From JAAZFZ01 sp035647435 (GTDB lineage: Bacteria > Bacillota > Clostridia > Oscillospirales > Acutalibacteraceae), in the NCBI GenBank assembly GCA_035647435.1, contig DASRNM010000050.1, positions 1 to 42,604 of the forward strand: 42,604 nucleotides of DNA, in the 5' to 3' direction. The position numbers were made by a program, and so were the translations under genes. The notes under the pieces are model-generated. The model made no database searches. It was not told where the DNA came from and saw only the letters and a program-made list of their open reading frames with translations. Shown here piece by piece: positions 1-8,850 of this stretch. Position 1 is the first letter of the stretch. Each line of letters opens with the position of its first letter.

Positions 1-76
1 AGGTTGATAGGCTGCGTGTGTAAGCATGGCGACATGTTTAGCTTGGCAGTACTAATAGGTCGAGGGCTTGACCATT
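1..76 (+). rRNA. 23S ribosomal RNA, 3' end (partial)
   Basis: The first bases match the conserved 3' terminus of bacterial 23S rRNA, including the helix that begins AGGTTGATAGGCTG and the terminal block CAGTACTAATAGGTCGAGGG before CTTGACC. The gene enters from outside the window, so only about the last 75 nt are present and the exact mature end is uncertain by a few bases. No 5S sequence follows before the terminator at 146-167. Confidence 0.93.
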
Positions 77-145
77 TGCTTGGTCATGTTTGGTCCTTGC
101 ATTTTACTTCCGCTTTGTTCAGTTTTTAGGGTATGTTTAAATTAA

Positions 146-174
146 CCCCTTGATTATAATCAAGGGGCTTTTTA
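146..174 (+). terminator. Rho-independent terminator of the rRNA operon
   Basis: CCCCTTGAT (146-154) pairs with ATCAAGGGG (159-167) around a four-base loop and is followed by CTTTTTATTTTT. It closes the rRNA transcript about 70 nt beyond the 23S end and isolates it from the next gene. Confidence 0.85.
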
Positions 175-248
175 TTTTTAAACAAATGTGGTATTATAAT
201 CTAAGTCAGACAGGGAAAATATTTACATTTGAATAGGAAGAAAATGGT

Positions 249-983
249 ATGACGGATTTTATTAAGTCATTAAAAAGCAAAGAAAATCTTGCAAGTAAAA
301 TTATTGTAATTACAGGTGTTTTGGCGGTGATTATCACTTTTGCCGTAATTTATACGATTTACGGCAAAGAGCTTTGGGAACTTGTTTCAGACCCTGTTGA
401 GTTCAGGGAGTGGCTTTCTAAATACAAGAACAAGGGCGAGATTATATTCGTAGCAATAAGGGCGTTTCAGACTGTTATCAAAATCATACCTGCTGAGCCG
501 CTCGAAATCGGTGCAGGGTATATTTTCGGCACTTGGTGGGGTTTTCTATGGTGCATGTTGGGCACGGGGATAGGCTCTATCGTCATTGTTATACTTACAA
601 AACTTTTCGGGTATAAAATTGTTCAAGTGTTTATATCGAAAGAAAAAATCGAGTCACTTACCTTTTTGAAAAACACAAAAAAGCTTGGAGTAACGTTGTT
701 TATTATATATTTAATACCAGGCACTCCAAAGGATATAATAACATATTTGATTGGATTCACTCCTATGAAAATGTGGGTGTTCTTTTTAATCACGGGGATT
801 GCGAGAATACCGGCAATTATAACTTCAACAATGTGTGGTGCTGCCTTAGGCGTAAAGAATTGGACGGCGGCTATAATTATTTATGCGGTAACGCTGGTTT
901 TTAGTATAATTGGCTTTATAGTATACAAAAGGATGAAAGGCAATCTCAGTGAGCAAAATGAGATTGAAGATAAGGTAGATTAG
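249..983 (+). CDS. TVP38/TMEM64 (DedA/VTT-domain) membrane protein
   Basis: A 244-residue integral membrane protein with about five hydrophobic segments. The family core is visible: residues about 78-105 carry a P-A-E-P-L-E-I-G-A-G stretch followed by a glycine-rich segment, and about residues 155-172 contain the YLIPGTPKDIITY signature typical of TVP38/TMEM64 (SNARE-associated, VTT) proteins. Bacterial relatives of this superfamily (DedA, UptA, PopT) are linked to lipid-carrier or phospholipid flipping and membrane homeostasis. The substrate here cannot be told from sequence. The start ATG at 249 has AGGAAG eight bases upstream; an ATG at 244 runs straight into a stop and is excluded. It is followed 35 nt later by the ftsW/rodA-like gene, which may be co-transcribed. 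Confidence 0.85.
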   Translation: MTDFIKSLKSKENLASKIIVITGVLAVIITFAVIYTIYGKELWELVSDPVEFREWLSKYKNKGEIIFVAIRAFQTVIKIIPAEPLEIGAGYIFGTWWGFLWCMLGTGIGSIVIVILTKLFGYKIVQVFISKEKIESLTFLKNTKKLGVTLFIIYLIPGTPKDIITYLIGFTPMKMWVFFLITGIARIPAIITSTMCGAALGVKNWTAAIIIYAVTLVFSIIGFIVYKRMKGNLSEQNEIEDKVD

Positions 984-1018
984 GGTTAAGCCATTAACCT
1001 GTCAGACGGGAGGCGCCT

Positions 1019-2254
1019 ATGGCAAAAACAGTTTTAAGGGATAACAACAAATTCAGATGGATTCCGATAATGCTTTTTGTGACCGCTTTTCAAGTTGCGT
1101 CCTCCTCAAATGTGATATTTAAGGGTGCAAATGCAGACAAAGATTTGCTTTTATATTTTGCAGCATTTATTGCCTATGAATGGATTTTTTTGGCATTGGA
1201 CAGGGCTGTTTTTAAAACAAAAGGATTAGAGCTTGAGGTCATCGGATTTTTTCTTTCTGGCATAAGTCTTGTAGTCTGCGCAAGCATCTATACAGGCTAT
1301 GCGTTTAAACAATTGGCAGCTATTGTACTCGGCTCATGCGCATATTTTTTTATGCTGTGGTTTTTAAAAAACACTCAAACAGCAATGAATTTTAGAATGC
1401 CGGTCGCATTCATGGCGGTTGGTTTATTGGCGCTTAACCTAGCGATGGCTCAATCGGTGAAAGGTGCACTCAACTGGATTACAATCGGCCCTGTTTCGGT
1501 TCAACCCTCCGAAATTGTAAAGATAGCATTCATATTTGTTGGTGCGGCCACACTTGAAAAACTTCAGACAACAAAAAGCATCACAAAGTATGTCATATTT
1601 GCAATCGTTTGTGTCGGCGCGTTGTTCTTGATGAGGGATTTTGGCACAGCACTGATATTTTTTGCAACATTTATAATCATAGCCTTTATGCGTTCTGGCG
1701 ATATGAGGACAATTGCTATGGTTAGCACTGCGGCGTTTTTGGGCGCAATAATGGTAATATATTTCAAACCGTATGTCGCAAACAGATTCGCAACATACAG
1801 GCATATTTGGGAAGATATGAACGGCAAAGGGTTTCAACAAACAAGGGTTTTGATTTATTCTTCAAGCGGTGGATTGTTTGGGCTGGGAATAGGTAACGGA
1901 AAGCTCCGCGAGGTTTATGCCACATCAACAGATTTGGTTTTCGGTATGCTGTGTGAGGAGTGGGGTCTGATTCTCGCAATAAGCGTGGTGCTTGTGTTTG
2001 CTATAATTGGCATATATGCAGTTAAAAGTGCAAAAAAAGCAAGGTCAACATTTTATTCAATAGCTGCCGTTTCTGCTGCATCATTGCTAATATTTCAACT
2101 TTCGCTCAACATTTTTGGGGTTACCGATTTGTTGCCTTTAACAGGTGTAACATTCCCATTTATAAGCCGTGGTGGCTCTAGCATGTTGTGTTCATGGGCA
2201 CTTTTAAGCTTTATTAAAAGTGCGGGGATGAACGGAGGTGAGCTTAATGAATAA
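1019..2254 (+). CDS. FtsW/RodA/SpoVE-family peptidoglycan glycosyltransferase (SEDS)
   Basis: A 411-residue polytopic protein with about ten membrane segments. SEDS family marks are visible: the block around residues 155-172 (GPVSVQPSEIVKIAFIF), the DFGTALIFF segment near 208-216, and the C-terminal LPLTGVTFPFISRGGSSM block near 372-389. SEDS proteins polymerise lipid II into glycan strands at the cytoplasmic membrane, paired with a class B PBP. Here the stop overlaps the start of a transpeptidase gene by 8 nt, so the pair is translationally coupled and probably forms one enzyme complex. Sequence alone does not separate the elongation (RodA), division (FtsW) and sporulation (SpoVE) roles. GGGAGG precedes ATG 1019. 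Confidence 0.93.
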   Translation: MAKTVLRDNNKFRWIPIMLFVTAFQVASSSNVIFKGANADKDLLLYFAAFIAYEWIFLALDRAVFKTKGLELEVIGFFLSGISLVVCASIYTGYAFKQLAAIVLGSCAYFFMLWFLKNTQTAMNFRMPVAFMAVGLLALNLAMAQSVKGALNWITIGPVSVQPSEIVKIAFIFVGAATLEKLQTTKSITKYVIFAIVCVGALFLMRDFGTALIFFATFIIIAFMRSGDMRTIAMVSTAAFLGAIMVIYFKPYVANRFATYRHIWEDMNGKGFQQTRVLIYSSSGGLFGLGIGNGKLREVYATSTDLVFGMLCEEWGLILAISVVLVFAIIGIYAVKSAKKARSTFYSIAAVSAASLLIFQLSLNIFGVTDLLPLTGVTFPFISRGGSSMLCSWALLSFIKSAGMNGGELNE

Positions 2255-3626
2255 GGCTGTTAAGAGGGGTTATGTTTTATATTTATTAATCATCGCCTTT
2301 TTAGTAGGTGTTGTGCTTTTGATTTACGGTTTTGTAATTAACGGCCAGACATGGTCATCTAATAGGGCAAACAAGCACATATATTCGGGCGGAGAGCTTG
2401 CTGCTGCAGGCGCTATATATGACAGAAATGATAAAGTTCTTGCACAAACTGTTGAGGGTGAAAGAATATTCAATTCTGATAATGAAATCAGAAAAGCGAC
2501 TCTCCACACAGTCGGTGACACTGCCGGTTTCATTGCGGCGGGTGTTCATTCTGCATACAAATCCACTTTAAGTGGGTATAGTTTCATAGACGGTGTCTAT
2601 AGGCTCAAACAAAACGGAGTCGGCAACGATATTAAGCTTACAATAGATGCGCAAGCGTGCAAAACAGCTTTTAAAGCCCTTGGTAAATACAAGGGTACTA
2701 TCGGGGTATATAATTATAAGACAGGTGAAATAGTTTGCATGGTTTCGGCGCCGACCTATGACCCTAAAAATGTGCCTAAGGACATCAATGAAGATGGTTT
2801 AGATAAATATGAAGGAGTGTACCTTAACCGCTTTTTATCAGGTGTATATACGCCGGGCTCAATATTTAAAGTTATCACATCTGCGTGTGCGATAGAGAAT
2901 CTTCCCGACATTCACACCCGAACATTTAATTGCGACGGTAAATATAAAACGAACAGCGGAGACATTATATGCCGTGATTCTCACGGAAAGTTAAAATTTG
3001 AGGGGGCATTGAATATTTCCTGCAACTCGGCATTTGCAGAAATAGCTATTTTACTTGGGTCTGAAAGACTCTCTCAAACAGTGAGTGATTTCGGTTTCAA
3101 CAATACATTAAAGGTTGGAGGCGTCAACACAGCAAAGGGTTCATTTAATGTTGACGACGCAACCGATTGCGATTTGGGCTGGGCAGGCATAGGGCAATTC
3201 ACAACATTGGTGAACCCTTGCCGCATGATGGTTATAATGGGAGCAATTGCAAATAATGGTAACGGTGTTACGCCCTATTTTGTGGAAAGCATTATAACCC
3301 CGAATGGCACGAAAAAGGTTGTCGGCTCAAGTACGGTGAGCATAAAAATAAATAGCGTAACTGCTCAAGAGCTTAAAGAATTAATGCGTTCGAATGTGAA
3401 AAACTATTACGGTGACAGCAGGTTTAAGAATCTCCAAATGTGCGGAAAAACAGGCACGGCAGAGGTCAAAAACGGTGACCCGCATTCGTGGTTTGTAGGT
3501 TTTTCAAACCGCTCCGATATGCCGTATGCTGTTGTTGCGGTTGCGGAGAATGCAGGTTCGGGCTCGGGTACGGCAATGAATGCCGCCAATAAAGTAATGC
3601 AGCAAATCTTGAAAACGATTGAATAA
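2247..3626 (+). CDS. Class B penicillin-binding protein, transpeptidase (PbpA-like)
   Basis: A 459-residue D,D-transpeptidase that cross-links peptidoglycan outside the membrane. One N-terminal membrane anchor (about residues 10-32) is followed by a short linker and the penicillin-binding domain. Catalytic motifs in order: the SxxK serine in PGSIFK (about residue 208), SxN as SCN (about 260), and KTG in CGKTGTAE (about 400). It is short for a class B PBP and lacks a large dimerisation module, like mycobacterial and clostridial PbpA. The start is taken as ATG 2247 because GGAGGTGA (2234-2241) sits eight bases upstream. A GTG at 2238 lies inside that ribosome site. It overlaps the upstream SEDS gene, its likely partner. 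Confidence 0.92.
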   Translation: MNKAVKRGYVLYLLIIAFLVGVVLLIYGFVINGQTWSSNRANKHIYSGGELAAAGAIYDRNDKVLAQTVEGERIFNSDNEIRKATLHTVGDTAGFIAAGVHSAYKSTLSGYSFIDGVYRLKQNGVGNDIKLTIDAQACKTAFKALGKYKGTIGVYNYKTGEIVCMVSAPTYDPKNVPKDINEDGLDKYEGVYLNRFLSGVYTPGSIFKVITSACAIENLPDIHTRTFNCDGKYKTNSGDIICRDSHGKLKFEGALNISCNSAFAEIAILLGSERLSQTVSDFGFNNTLKVGGVNTAKGSFNVDDATDCDLGWAGIGQFTTLVNPCRMMVIMGAIANNGNGVTPYFVESIITPNGTKKVVGSSTVSIKINSVTAQELKELMRSNVKNYYGDSRFKNLQMCGKTGTAEVKNGDPHSWFVGFSNRSDMPYAVVAVAENAGSGSGTAMNAANKVMQQILKTIE

Positions 3627-3677
3627 TCTTAAATTAGAGTTTGTAGTTGAAACGAATATGTTTTGGGGGATATTTAA

Positions 3678-4715
3678 ATGGGTATAACAAAAAAAGTCTT
3701 CGGTTCATTGGCTAATGGCAGTGAGGTGTTCGCTTACGCCATTGAGAATAAGAATGGTGCAAAAGCGGAAATTCTTACATATGGAGCAACCTTGAATAGG
3801 CTTTTGATGCCTGATAAAAACGATGAATATAGAGACGTCGTGCTTGGATTTGATGATTTAGAGGGTGTTTTAGAAAGGTCCGACTTTCAAGGCATGTGTG
3901 TCGGTCGCTACGCAAACAGAATTGCAGGAGCTTGCTTTGAAATAGACGGGAAGGTTTATAATCTAACCAAAAACGAAAAAGGGATTACTTGTTTGCACGG
4001 TGCTGGGGAGTTTTCGCACGAGGTTTGGGATGTTGAAGAGGTTAACGACAACACATTGATATTTGAGTTTTTTAGCCCCGACGGCTCAAATGGTTTCCCT
4101 GGCAACATGAAAATAACCACTGAATACACCTTGAGTGATAAGAATGAATTGATTATAAATTATTGTGCAAGTGCTGATAAGACTACGATAATCAACCTTA
4201 CAAACCATGCATATTTCAACCTTAAAGGATATGGAAACGGTAATATTCTTGATCATGTTTTGAGAATAGATGCCAATTATTATACACCAACTGACGAGAA
4301 CAGTATCCCCATAGGGGAGTTGAGTGAGGTCAAGTCAACGCCGTTTGATTTTACACAGGATAAGGTTATAGGCAAGGAAATCAAAACGGATTTTGACCAG
4401 CTGAACTATTGCAGAGGGTATGATCATAATTTTTGCTTGAACAAAACGCAGGGTGCGTGCGCCGAGCTATATTCGCCTGAAAGCGGGATTTTGATGGAGA
4501 CATATACGGATATGCCCGGATTGCAACTTTATTGCGGCAACTTTTTGAGCGGTAGAGAGGGCAAAAAGGGGATGCCAATGGAGCAACATGACGGGCTATG
4601 CCTTGAAACGCAGTATTATCCTGACACTCCTAATCAGCCTGATTTTCCTCAGTGCACATTTAAGGCGGGGGAGAAATTTAAGTCAACAACCGTTTATAGG
4701 TTTTTAGTAAAATAG
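3678..4715 (+). CDS. galM: Aldose 1-epimerase (mutarotase)
   Basis: A 345-residue cytosolic enzyme, the usual length for GalM, interconverting alpha and beta anomers of galactose or glucose. Active-site features visible in order: NRIAG with its substrate-binding Arg (about residue 77), LHGA His (about 101), TNHAYFNL with the catalytic His (about 174), GYDHNF (about 252) and the catalytic Glu in CLETQYYPD (about 310). GGGGGA lies seven bases before ATG 3678. No other galactose genes are nearby, so it may simply serve general sugar metabolism. It sits between the cell-wall pair and proBA with about 50-nt gaps on both sides and no obvious terminator. Confidence 0.95.
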   Translation: MGITKKVFGSLANGSEVFAYAIENKNGAKAEILTYGATLNRLLMPDKNDEYRDVVLGFDDLEGVLERSDFQGMCVGRYANRIAGACFEIDGKVYNLTKNEKGITCLHGAGEFSHEVWDVEEVNDNTLIFEFFSPDGSNGFPGNMKITTEYTLSDKNELIINYCASADKTTIINLTNHAYFNLKGYGNGNILDHVLRIDANYYTPTDENSIPIGELSEVKSTPFDFTQDKVIGKEIKTDFDQLNYCRGYDHNFCLNKTQGACAELYSPESGILMETYTDMPGLQLYCGNFLSGREGKKGMPMEQHDGLCLETQYYPDTPNQPDFPQCTFKAGEKFKSTTVYRFLVK

Positions 4716-4760
4716 CAAGAAATCTGTATGTTTAACGGCTAATATGAGAGGGTTGTGAAA

Positions 4761-5552
4761 ATGGCAAGAATACAGGATGCAAAAAGAATAGTTATTAAGG
4801 TTGGAACCTCAACCTTAATATATGAATCAGGCAAAACAAATATTAGAAGAATAGCAAGGCTTGTCTCGGTGATTTCGGATTTGCAGAATTCGGGGCATGA
4901 GGTTGTGCTTGTAACTTCTGGCGCTATCGGTGTCGGTGTTGGCAAGCTCGGTCTTAAAGAAAAACCGAGTGATACGGCAGGAAAGCAAGCTGTTGCTACA
5001 ATCGGTCAATGTGAATTGATGTTTATTTATGACAAGTTTTTTGGAGAGTATGGGCACACTGTTGGTCAGCTTTTGATTACAAGAAGCGACATTGAAAACA
5101 ATGAGCGCAGGCAAAACCTTATAAACACATTCGAGAAGCTTTTTAACTACGGAGCAATTCCGATAGTCAATGAAAACGATAGTGTGGCTGTTGAAGAAAT
5201 AGTTTTCGGCGACAATGACAGCCTTTCAGCAATAGTCGCAAGGCTTATCAATGCAGATGCGCTTATTATCTTGACTGATACAGAAGGGTTGATGAATAAA
5301 AACCCGCAAGAATGCCAAGATGCAACACTGATACCTATTGTAGAGGATATAAATGAAAAAATTCTTTCACTTGCAGGCGGTAAAGGAACCCGTATGGGCA
5401 CAGGGGGAATGGTGACTAAGCTACATGCTGCGCAGATTGCCATGGAGGCGGGAATAGATACCGTGGTTATGAGCGGAAATAACCCAAAAGATATATATAA
5501 ATTGCTCGACGGCAGACCTATGGGCACACTGTTTGTCGGCAAAAAGATTTAA
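4761..5552 (+). CDS. proB: Glutamate 5-kinase, first enzyme of proline synthesis
   Basis: Phosphorylates glutamate with ATP to gamma-glutamyl phosphate, which ProA then reduces. At 263 residues it contains the amino-acid-kinase fold but lacks the C-terminal PUA domain of longer homologues such as E. coli ProB; this short form is common. Visible motifs: IKVGTSTL near the N terminus, VTSGAIGVGVGKL (about residue 52), NENDSV (about 138) and GGKGTRMGTGGMVTKL (about 207-222). The start is set at ATG 4761 because GAGAGGG (4746-4752) is eight bases upstream. A GTG at 4755 in the same frame lies only two bases from that site. It is followed 27 nt later by proA, forming a proBA operon; feedback control by proline is typical of the family. 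Confidence 0.95.
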   Translation: MARIQDAKRIVIKVGTSTLIYESGKTNIRRIARLVSVISDLQNSGHEVVLVTSGAIGVGVGKLGLKEKPSDTAGKQAVATIGQCELMFIYDKFFGEYGHTVGQLLITRSDIENNERRQNLINTFEKLFNYGAIPIVNENDSVAVEEIVFGDNDSLSAIVARLINADALIILTDTEGLMNKNPQECQDATLIPIVEDINEKILSLAGGKGTRMGTGGMVTKLHAAQIAMEAGIDTVVMSGNNPKDIYKLLDGRPMGTLFVGKKI

Positions 5553-5579
5553 TAACTCAAAAGAACAGGAGATTTTATT

Positions 5580-6830
5580 ATGAAAGAAATGCTTACAAAG
5601 ATGGGCGAAATGGCAAAAAGAGCAGAAAAAGTACTTGCCTGTTCTTCGGGAGAGGCTAAAAACAAGGCACTTCAAACTGTTGCCGAAGCGTTGATTGAAA
5701 ATAGCGAACTAATAATTGAAAAAAACAAAATTGACCTTGAAAATGCGAAACAAAACGGTTTGCCCAAGGCAATGCTTGACAGATTGAGCCTAAACGAGGA
5801 CAGAGTTAAGGGCATGGCAGACGGAATAATCGAAATAGTTGCGGCAGAAGACCCTGTGGGCAAAGTCAAATCAGGCTCAATTCGCCCGAACGGGTTAAGG
5901 ATTGAAAAAATCACCGTTCCCTTAGGTGTTATTGCCGTTATTTTCGAGGCGAGACCGAATGTTACAGCAGACGCTGCCGCCCTTTGCCTTAAAGCTGGAA
6001 ATGTTGTTATTTTAAGAGGCGGTAAAGAAGCTATAAATTCAAACATGGTAATTGCCGAAACTATGCGAAATGCAATTGAAAAGGCAGGTCTTCCAAAGGA
6101 CTGCATTCAACTCGTTAGCGACACTTCACGAGAGAGCGCAAACATGCTCATGAAAATGAACGACTATGTAGATGTTTTGATACCAAGAGGCGGAGCCGGG
6201 CTTATAAAAGCATGTGTTGAAAACTCCACAGTTCCCGTTATAGAAACGGGTTCGGGGAATTGCCATATATATGTTGACGCCACGGCAGATATTGACATGG
6301 CCACCGACATTGTCTTTAACGCAAAAACCTCACGTCCATCAGTGTGTAATGCATGCGAAAGCTTGCTTTTGCATAAAGATATTGCAGAAATGGCACTTCT
6401 TGCAATCAAAGCAAAGCTTGACGAAGAAAATGTTGAAATTCGTGGCGACGAAAGTGTTTGTGCAATTTTGCCCGATGCACTCAAAGCTGATGATAGCGAT
6501 TGGGACAGGGAATATTTGGATTATACGATAGCTGTAAAAACGGTTAATAATATAGATGAGGCTATTGAGCATATCTCCGAACATGGAACAGGGCATAGTG
6601 AGTGTATTATCACCTCCGACTATACGGCGGCACAGTGTTTTTTGATGAGAATTGATGCAGCAGCCGTCTATGTAAACGCTTCAACAAGGTTCACCGACGG
6701 TGGCGTTTTCGGATATGGAGCGGAAATCGGTATTTCTACTCAGAAACTCCATGCAAGGGGCCCATTGGGGCTTGATAGCCTCACAAGTGAGAAATACATT
6801 GTCTATGGCTCTGGTCAGGTTAGGCAGTAA
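5580..6830 (+). CDS. proA: Gamma-glutamyl phosphate reductase
   Basis: An NADPH-dependent aldehyde-dehydrogenase-superfamily enzyme converting gamma-glutamyl phosphate to glutamate 5-semialdehyde, which cyclises to pyrroline-5-carboxylate. It is 416 residues, the standard length. Visible: FEARPNVTADAAALCLKAGN (about residues 123-142), LRGGKEA (about 146), a PRGGAGLI segment (about 204), and the catalytic cysteine in RPSVCNACE (about residue 256). AGGAGA precedes the ATG. It is second in the proBA operon; proC is not in the window. Confidence 0.96.
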   Translation: MKEMLTKMGEMAKRAEKVLACSSGEAKNKALQTVAEALIENSELIIEKNKIDLENAKQNGLPKAMLDRLSLNEDRVKGMADGIIEIVAAEDPVGKVKSGSIRPNGLRIEKITVPLGVIAVIFEARPNVTADAAALCLKAGNVVILRGGKEAINSNMVIAETMRNAIEKAGLPKDCIQLVSDTSRESANMLMKMNDYVDVLIPRGGAGLIKACVENSTVPVIETGSGNCHIYVDATADIDMATDIVFNAKTSRPSVCNACESLLLHKDIAEMALLAIKAKLDEENVEIRGDESVCAILPDALKADDSDWDREYLDYTIAVKTVNNIDEAIEHISEHGTGHSECIITSDYTAAQCFLMRIDAAAVYVNASTRFTDGGVFGYGAEIGISTQKLHARGPLGLDSLTSEKYIVYGSGQVRQ

Positions 6831-6850
6831 ATAATATTTTTATAAAATCA

Positions 6851-6879
6851 TTGAAATATGGGCTTTGTTGTGTTACAAT
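6851..6879 (+). promoter_or_regulatory. Sigma-A-type promoter of the rimP-nusA-infB operon
   Basis: TTGAAA (6851-6856), a 17-base spacer and TACAAT (6874-6879). It lies just beyond proA and about 106 nt before rimP, leaving room for the leader hairpin at 6911-6928. Confidence 0.75.
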
Positions 6880-6910
6880 ATTTCAGATGGATTAAGAATG
6901 TATGTTGAAG

Positions 6911-6936
6911 GAGTGGGGCGACCCGCTCTTTCGTTT
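6911..6936 (+). promoter_or_regulatory. Leader hairpin/attenuator upstream of rimP
   Basis: GAGTGGG (6911-6917) pairs with CCCGCTC (6922-6928), one G-U pair included, closed by a GCGA tetraloop of the GNRA type, and is followed by TTTCGTTT. It starts about 25 nt after the inferred transcription start and ends about 55 nt before rimP. The geometry suits a weak intrinsic terminator, and the operon encodes NusA, a factor that acts on such structures, so autoregulatory attenuation is an inference. Confidence 0.55.
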
Positions 6937-6984
6937 ATCTATTCAAAAAATCAAAATTAAAAATTATCAAAAAGGGGTACTAAT

Positions 6985-7461
6985 ATGGCTAGCAGTAGCG
7001 GAGGTACAACCGTCGCAAAGGTTTGGGAAATAGCCGAACCTATAGCCGAAAGTCTTGGCTTGAAGCTTTGGGACATTCGCTTTATGAAAGAAGGAGTGTC
7101 GTGGTTTTTAAGAATTTTCATTGACAAAGACGGTGGCGTTTCAATTGACGACTGTGAAAATATGAGCAGAAAACTAGATAAACCTCTTGACGAAGCGGAC
7201 CCTATAGAACAAAGCTACTACCTTGAGGTTTCAAGTTCTGGGATTGAGCGTGAGCTAAGGTTAGATTCACATTTTGAAATGTGTAAGGGCAAGAAAATTA
7301 AGCTCAAAACAATTCGCCCAATCAACGATAAAAGAGAATTTTCAGGTCTGCTTGAAGATTATGACAACGGAAATGTAACAATCAGGCTTGAAGACGGCAG
7401 TGGATTGAGTGTTAACAAAAAAGAAACAAGCTTTATTAAGCTTGACGATTTTGATATATAA
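6985..7461 (+). CDS. rimP: Ribosome maturation factor RimP
   Basis: Binds the immature 30S subunit and assists maturation of the central pseudoknot region. It is 158 residues, normal for the family. The N-terminal domain holds LGLKLWDIRFMKEGVSWFLRIFIDKDGGVSIDDCE (split here: residues about 19-36 and 37-54) and the LEVSSSGIERELR block (about residues 82-94) that marks RimP; the C-terminal SH3-like beta barrel follows. AAAGGGG precedes ATG 6985. It is the first gene of the operon, directly before nusA. Confidence 0.95.
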   Translation: MASSSGGTTVAKVWEIAEPIAESLGLKLWDIRFMKEGVSWFLRIFIDKDGGVSIDDCENMSRKLDKPLDEADPIEQSYYLEVSSSGIERELRLDSHFEMCKGKKIKLKTIRPINDKREFSGLLEDYDNGNVTIRLEDGSGLSVNKKETSFIKLDDFDI

Positions 7462-7486
7462 AAGGTGAAAGGACTGGTTTAGAAGA

Positions 7487-8557
7487 ATGAACAAAGATTT
7501 TTTTAGTGCCTTAAAATTGTTATCAAAAGAGAAGGGTATTCCCATGGACGTGCTTTGTGACGGTATTCAGAGAGCTATCGTTACAGCTGTCAAAAGGGAC
7601 TATGGAAATAAAGATATAGTTTTTTGTGAAATAAATTCCGATGATGAAACAATGAAGGTTTTTGTCCGAAAAAACGTTGTTTCCGAAATATCAGACCCAA
7701 TTTCAGATATTCTCCAAGAGCAGGCAGAGCACTATAAGCCGAATGCTCTCCCGGGCGATATAATAGAAATAGAGCTTGAGACCAAAGAAGTCAGCAGAAT
7801 TGCGGCGGATAAGGGCAAGCATGTTTTAAGACAGGGTATTCGTGAGGCGGAACACGGTCAAATAAGAGAAGAATTCCAAAGCCGCAACCAAGAAATCGTA
7901 ACGGCAAAAATTGAAAGAATTGACCCGATATCAGGGGATGCAATTGTCTTAATCGGCAGGGCAGAAGAAATTCTTTTGAAATCAGAACAAATTCCAAACG
8001 AGAGCTTTAAAGAGGGTGACCTTGTTAAGGTTTACATCGCAGAGGTCAAGGAGTCCAGCAAAAAGGGCCCTCGAGCAATAGTTTCCCGTACCCATCCTGG
8101 TCTTGTTAAAAGATTGTTTGAAACAGAGGTTCCTGAAATATATGACGGAACCGTTGAAATTATGGCTGTTTCTCGTGAGGCGGGTTCGCGCACAAAAATT
8201 GCTGTTCACAGTTCCGACAGTGATGTTGACGCCGTTGGTGCATGCATAGGCCCGAGAGGGGCAAGAGTAGGCAAGGTTGTTGATATGCTTTGTGGCGAAA
8301 AAATTGATATAGTCAGATACAGCGAAGTGCCAGAGGAGTTTGTAGCTTCAGCACTTGCACCAGCAGATGTTATTGATGTTGAGGTTGTTTCAGAGGCAGA
8401 AAGATCCTGCCGTGTAACGGTGCCTAACGGTCAGCTTTCACTTGCAATTGGCAATAAGGGTCAAAACGCAAGATTAGCAGCCAAGCTAACAGGCTGGAAA
8501 ATTGACATAAAGCCCGAGAACGGTCAGATTGAAGCTGCCCTGAACTTAGATATATAA
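7487..8557 (+). CDS. nusA: Transcription termination/antitermination factor NusA
   Basis: Binds RNA polymerase and nascent RNA, promoting hairpin-dependent pausing and termination and contributing to rRNA antitermination. It is 356 residues, the short Firmicutes form without the acidic repeats found in E. coli. Order: N-terminal polymerase-binding domain (1 to about 130), S1 domain (about 135-200), then KH1 and KH2 (about 230-345). Visible signatures are CIGPRGARVGKVV in KH1 (about residue 254) and AIGNKGQNARLAAKLTGWKIDI in KH2 (about 322-343). It lies 25 nt after rimP, with a purine-rich AAAGGA about 13 nt from the ATG. Confidence 0.96.
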   Translation: MNKDFFSALKLLSKEKGIPMDVLCDGIQRAIVTAVKRDYGNKDIVFCEINSDDETMKVFVRKNVVSEISDPISDILQEQAEHYKPNALPGDIIEIELETKEVSRIAADKGKHVLRQGIREAEHGQIREEFQSRNQEIVTAKIERIDPISGDAIVLIGRAEEILLKSEQIPNESFKEGDLVKVYIAEVKESSKKGPRAIVSRTHPGLVKRLFETEVPEIYDGTVEIMAVSREAGSRTKIAVHSSDSDVDAVGACIGPRGARVGKVVDMLCGEKIDIVRYSEVPEEFVASALAPADVIDVEVVSEAERSCRVTVPNGQLSLAIGNKGQNARLAAKLTGWKIDIKPENGQIEAALNLDI

Positions 8558-8580
8558 AAAAAGCGCAAGGGGTTGATACA

Positions 8581-8850
8581 ATGCCACAGCGTCGAATGCC
8601 TTTGAGAAAATGCACTGGTTGCAATGGGGATAAGCCCAAAAAAGAGCTTGTCAGAGTTGTCAAAAGTCCCGAGGGTGAAATTTCACTTGACCTTTCAGGT
8701 AAGAAGCAGGGGCGTGGTGCATATGTTTGCCGCGATATCAATTGTGTAAAAAAGGCACGCAAGGCAAAGAGGTTTGAAAAGGCGTTCAAGTGCCAAATAC
8801 CCGAAGATGTTTTTGAACAGATTGAGAGGGAGCTGGAGCAAAATGAATGA
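8581..8850 (+). CDS. ylxR: YlxR (DUF448) family nucleic-acid-binding protein
   Basis: An 89-residue basic protein of the YlxR/DUF448 family. The family core appears near the N terminus: PLRKCTGC (about residues 6-13), then LVRVVKSPEG and QGRGAYVCRDINC (about 43-55). It sits in its standard place between nusA and the L7Ae-like gene. Homologues are RNA-associated, and the Bacillus and Clostridium versions have been reported to influence transcription and RNase P; the exact role here is not visible. Its stop overlaps the next start by 8 nt. Confidence 0.93.
   Translation: MPQRRMPLRKCTGCNGDKPKKELVRVVKSPEGEISLDLSGKKQGRGAYVCRDINCVKKARKAKRFEKAFKCQIPEDVFEQIERELEQNE

Noticed and set aside
6271..6531. 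An 86-codon plus-strand frame inside proA
   Set aside because: Out-of-frame shadow in a gene with intact catalytic motifs; no independent start signals.
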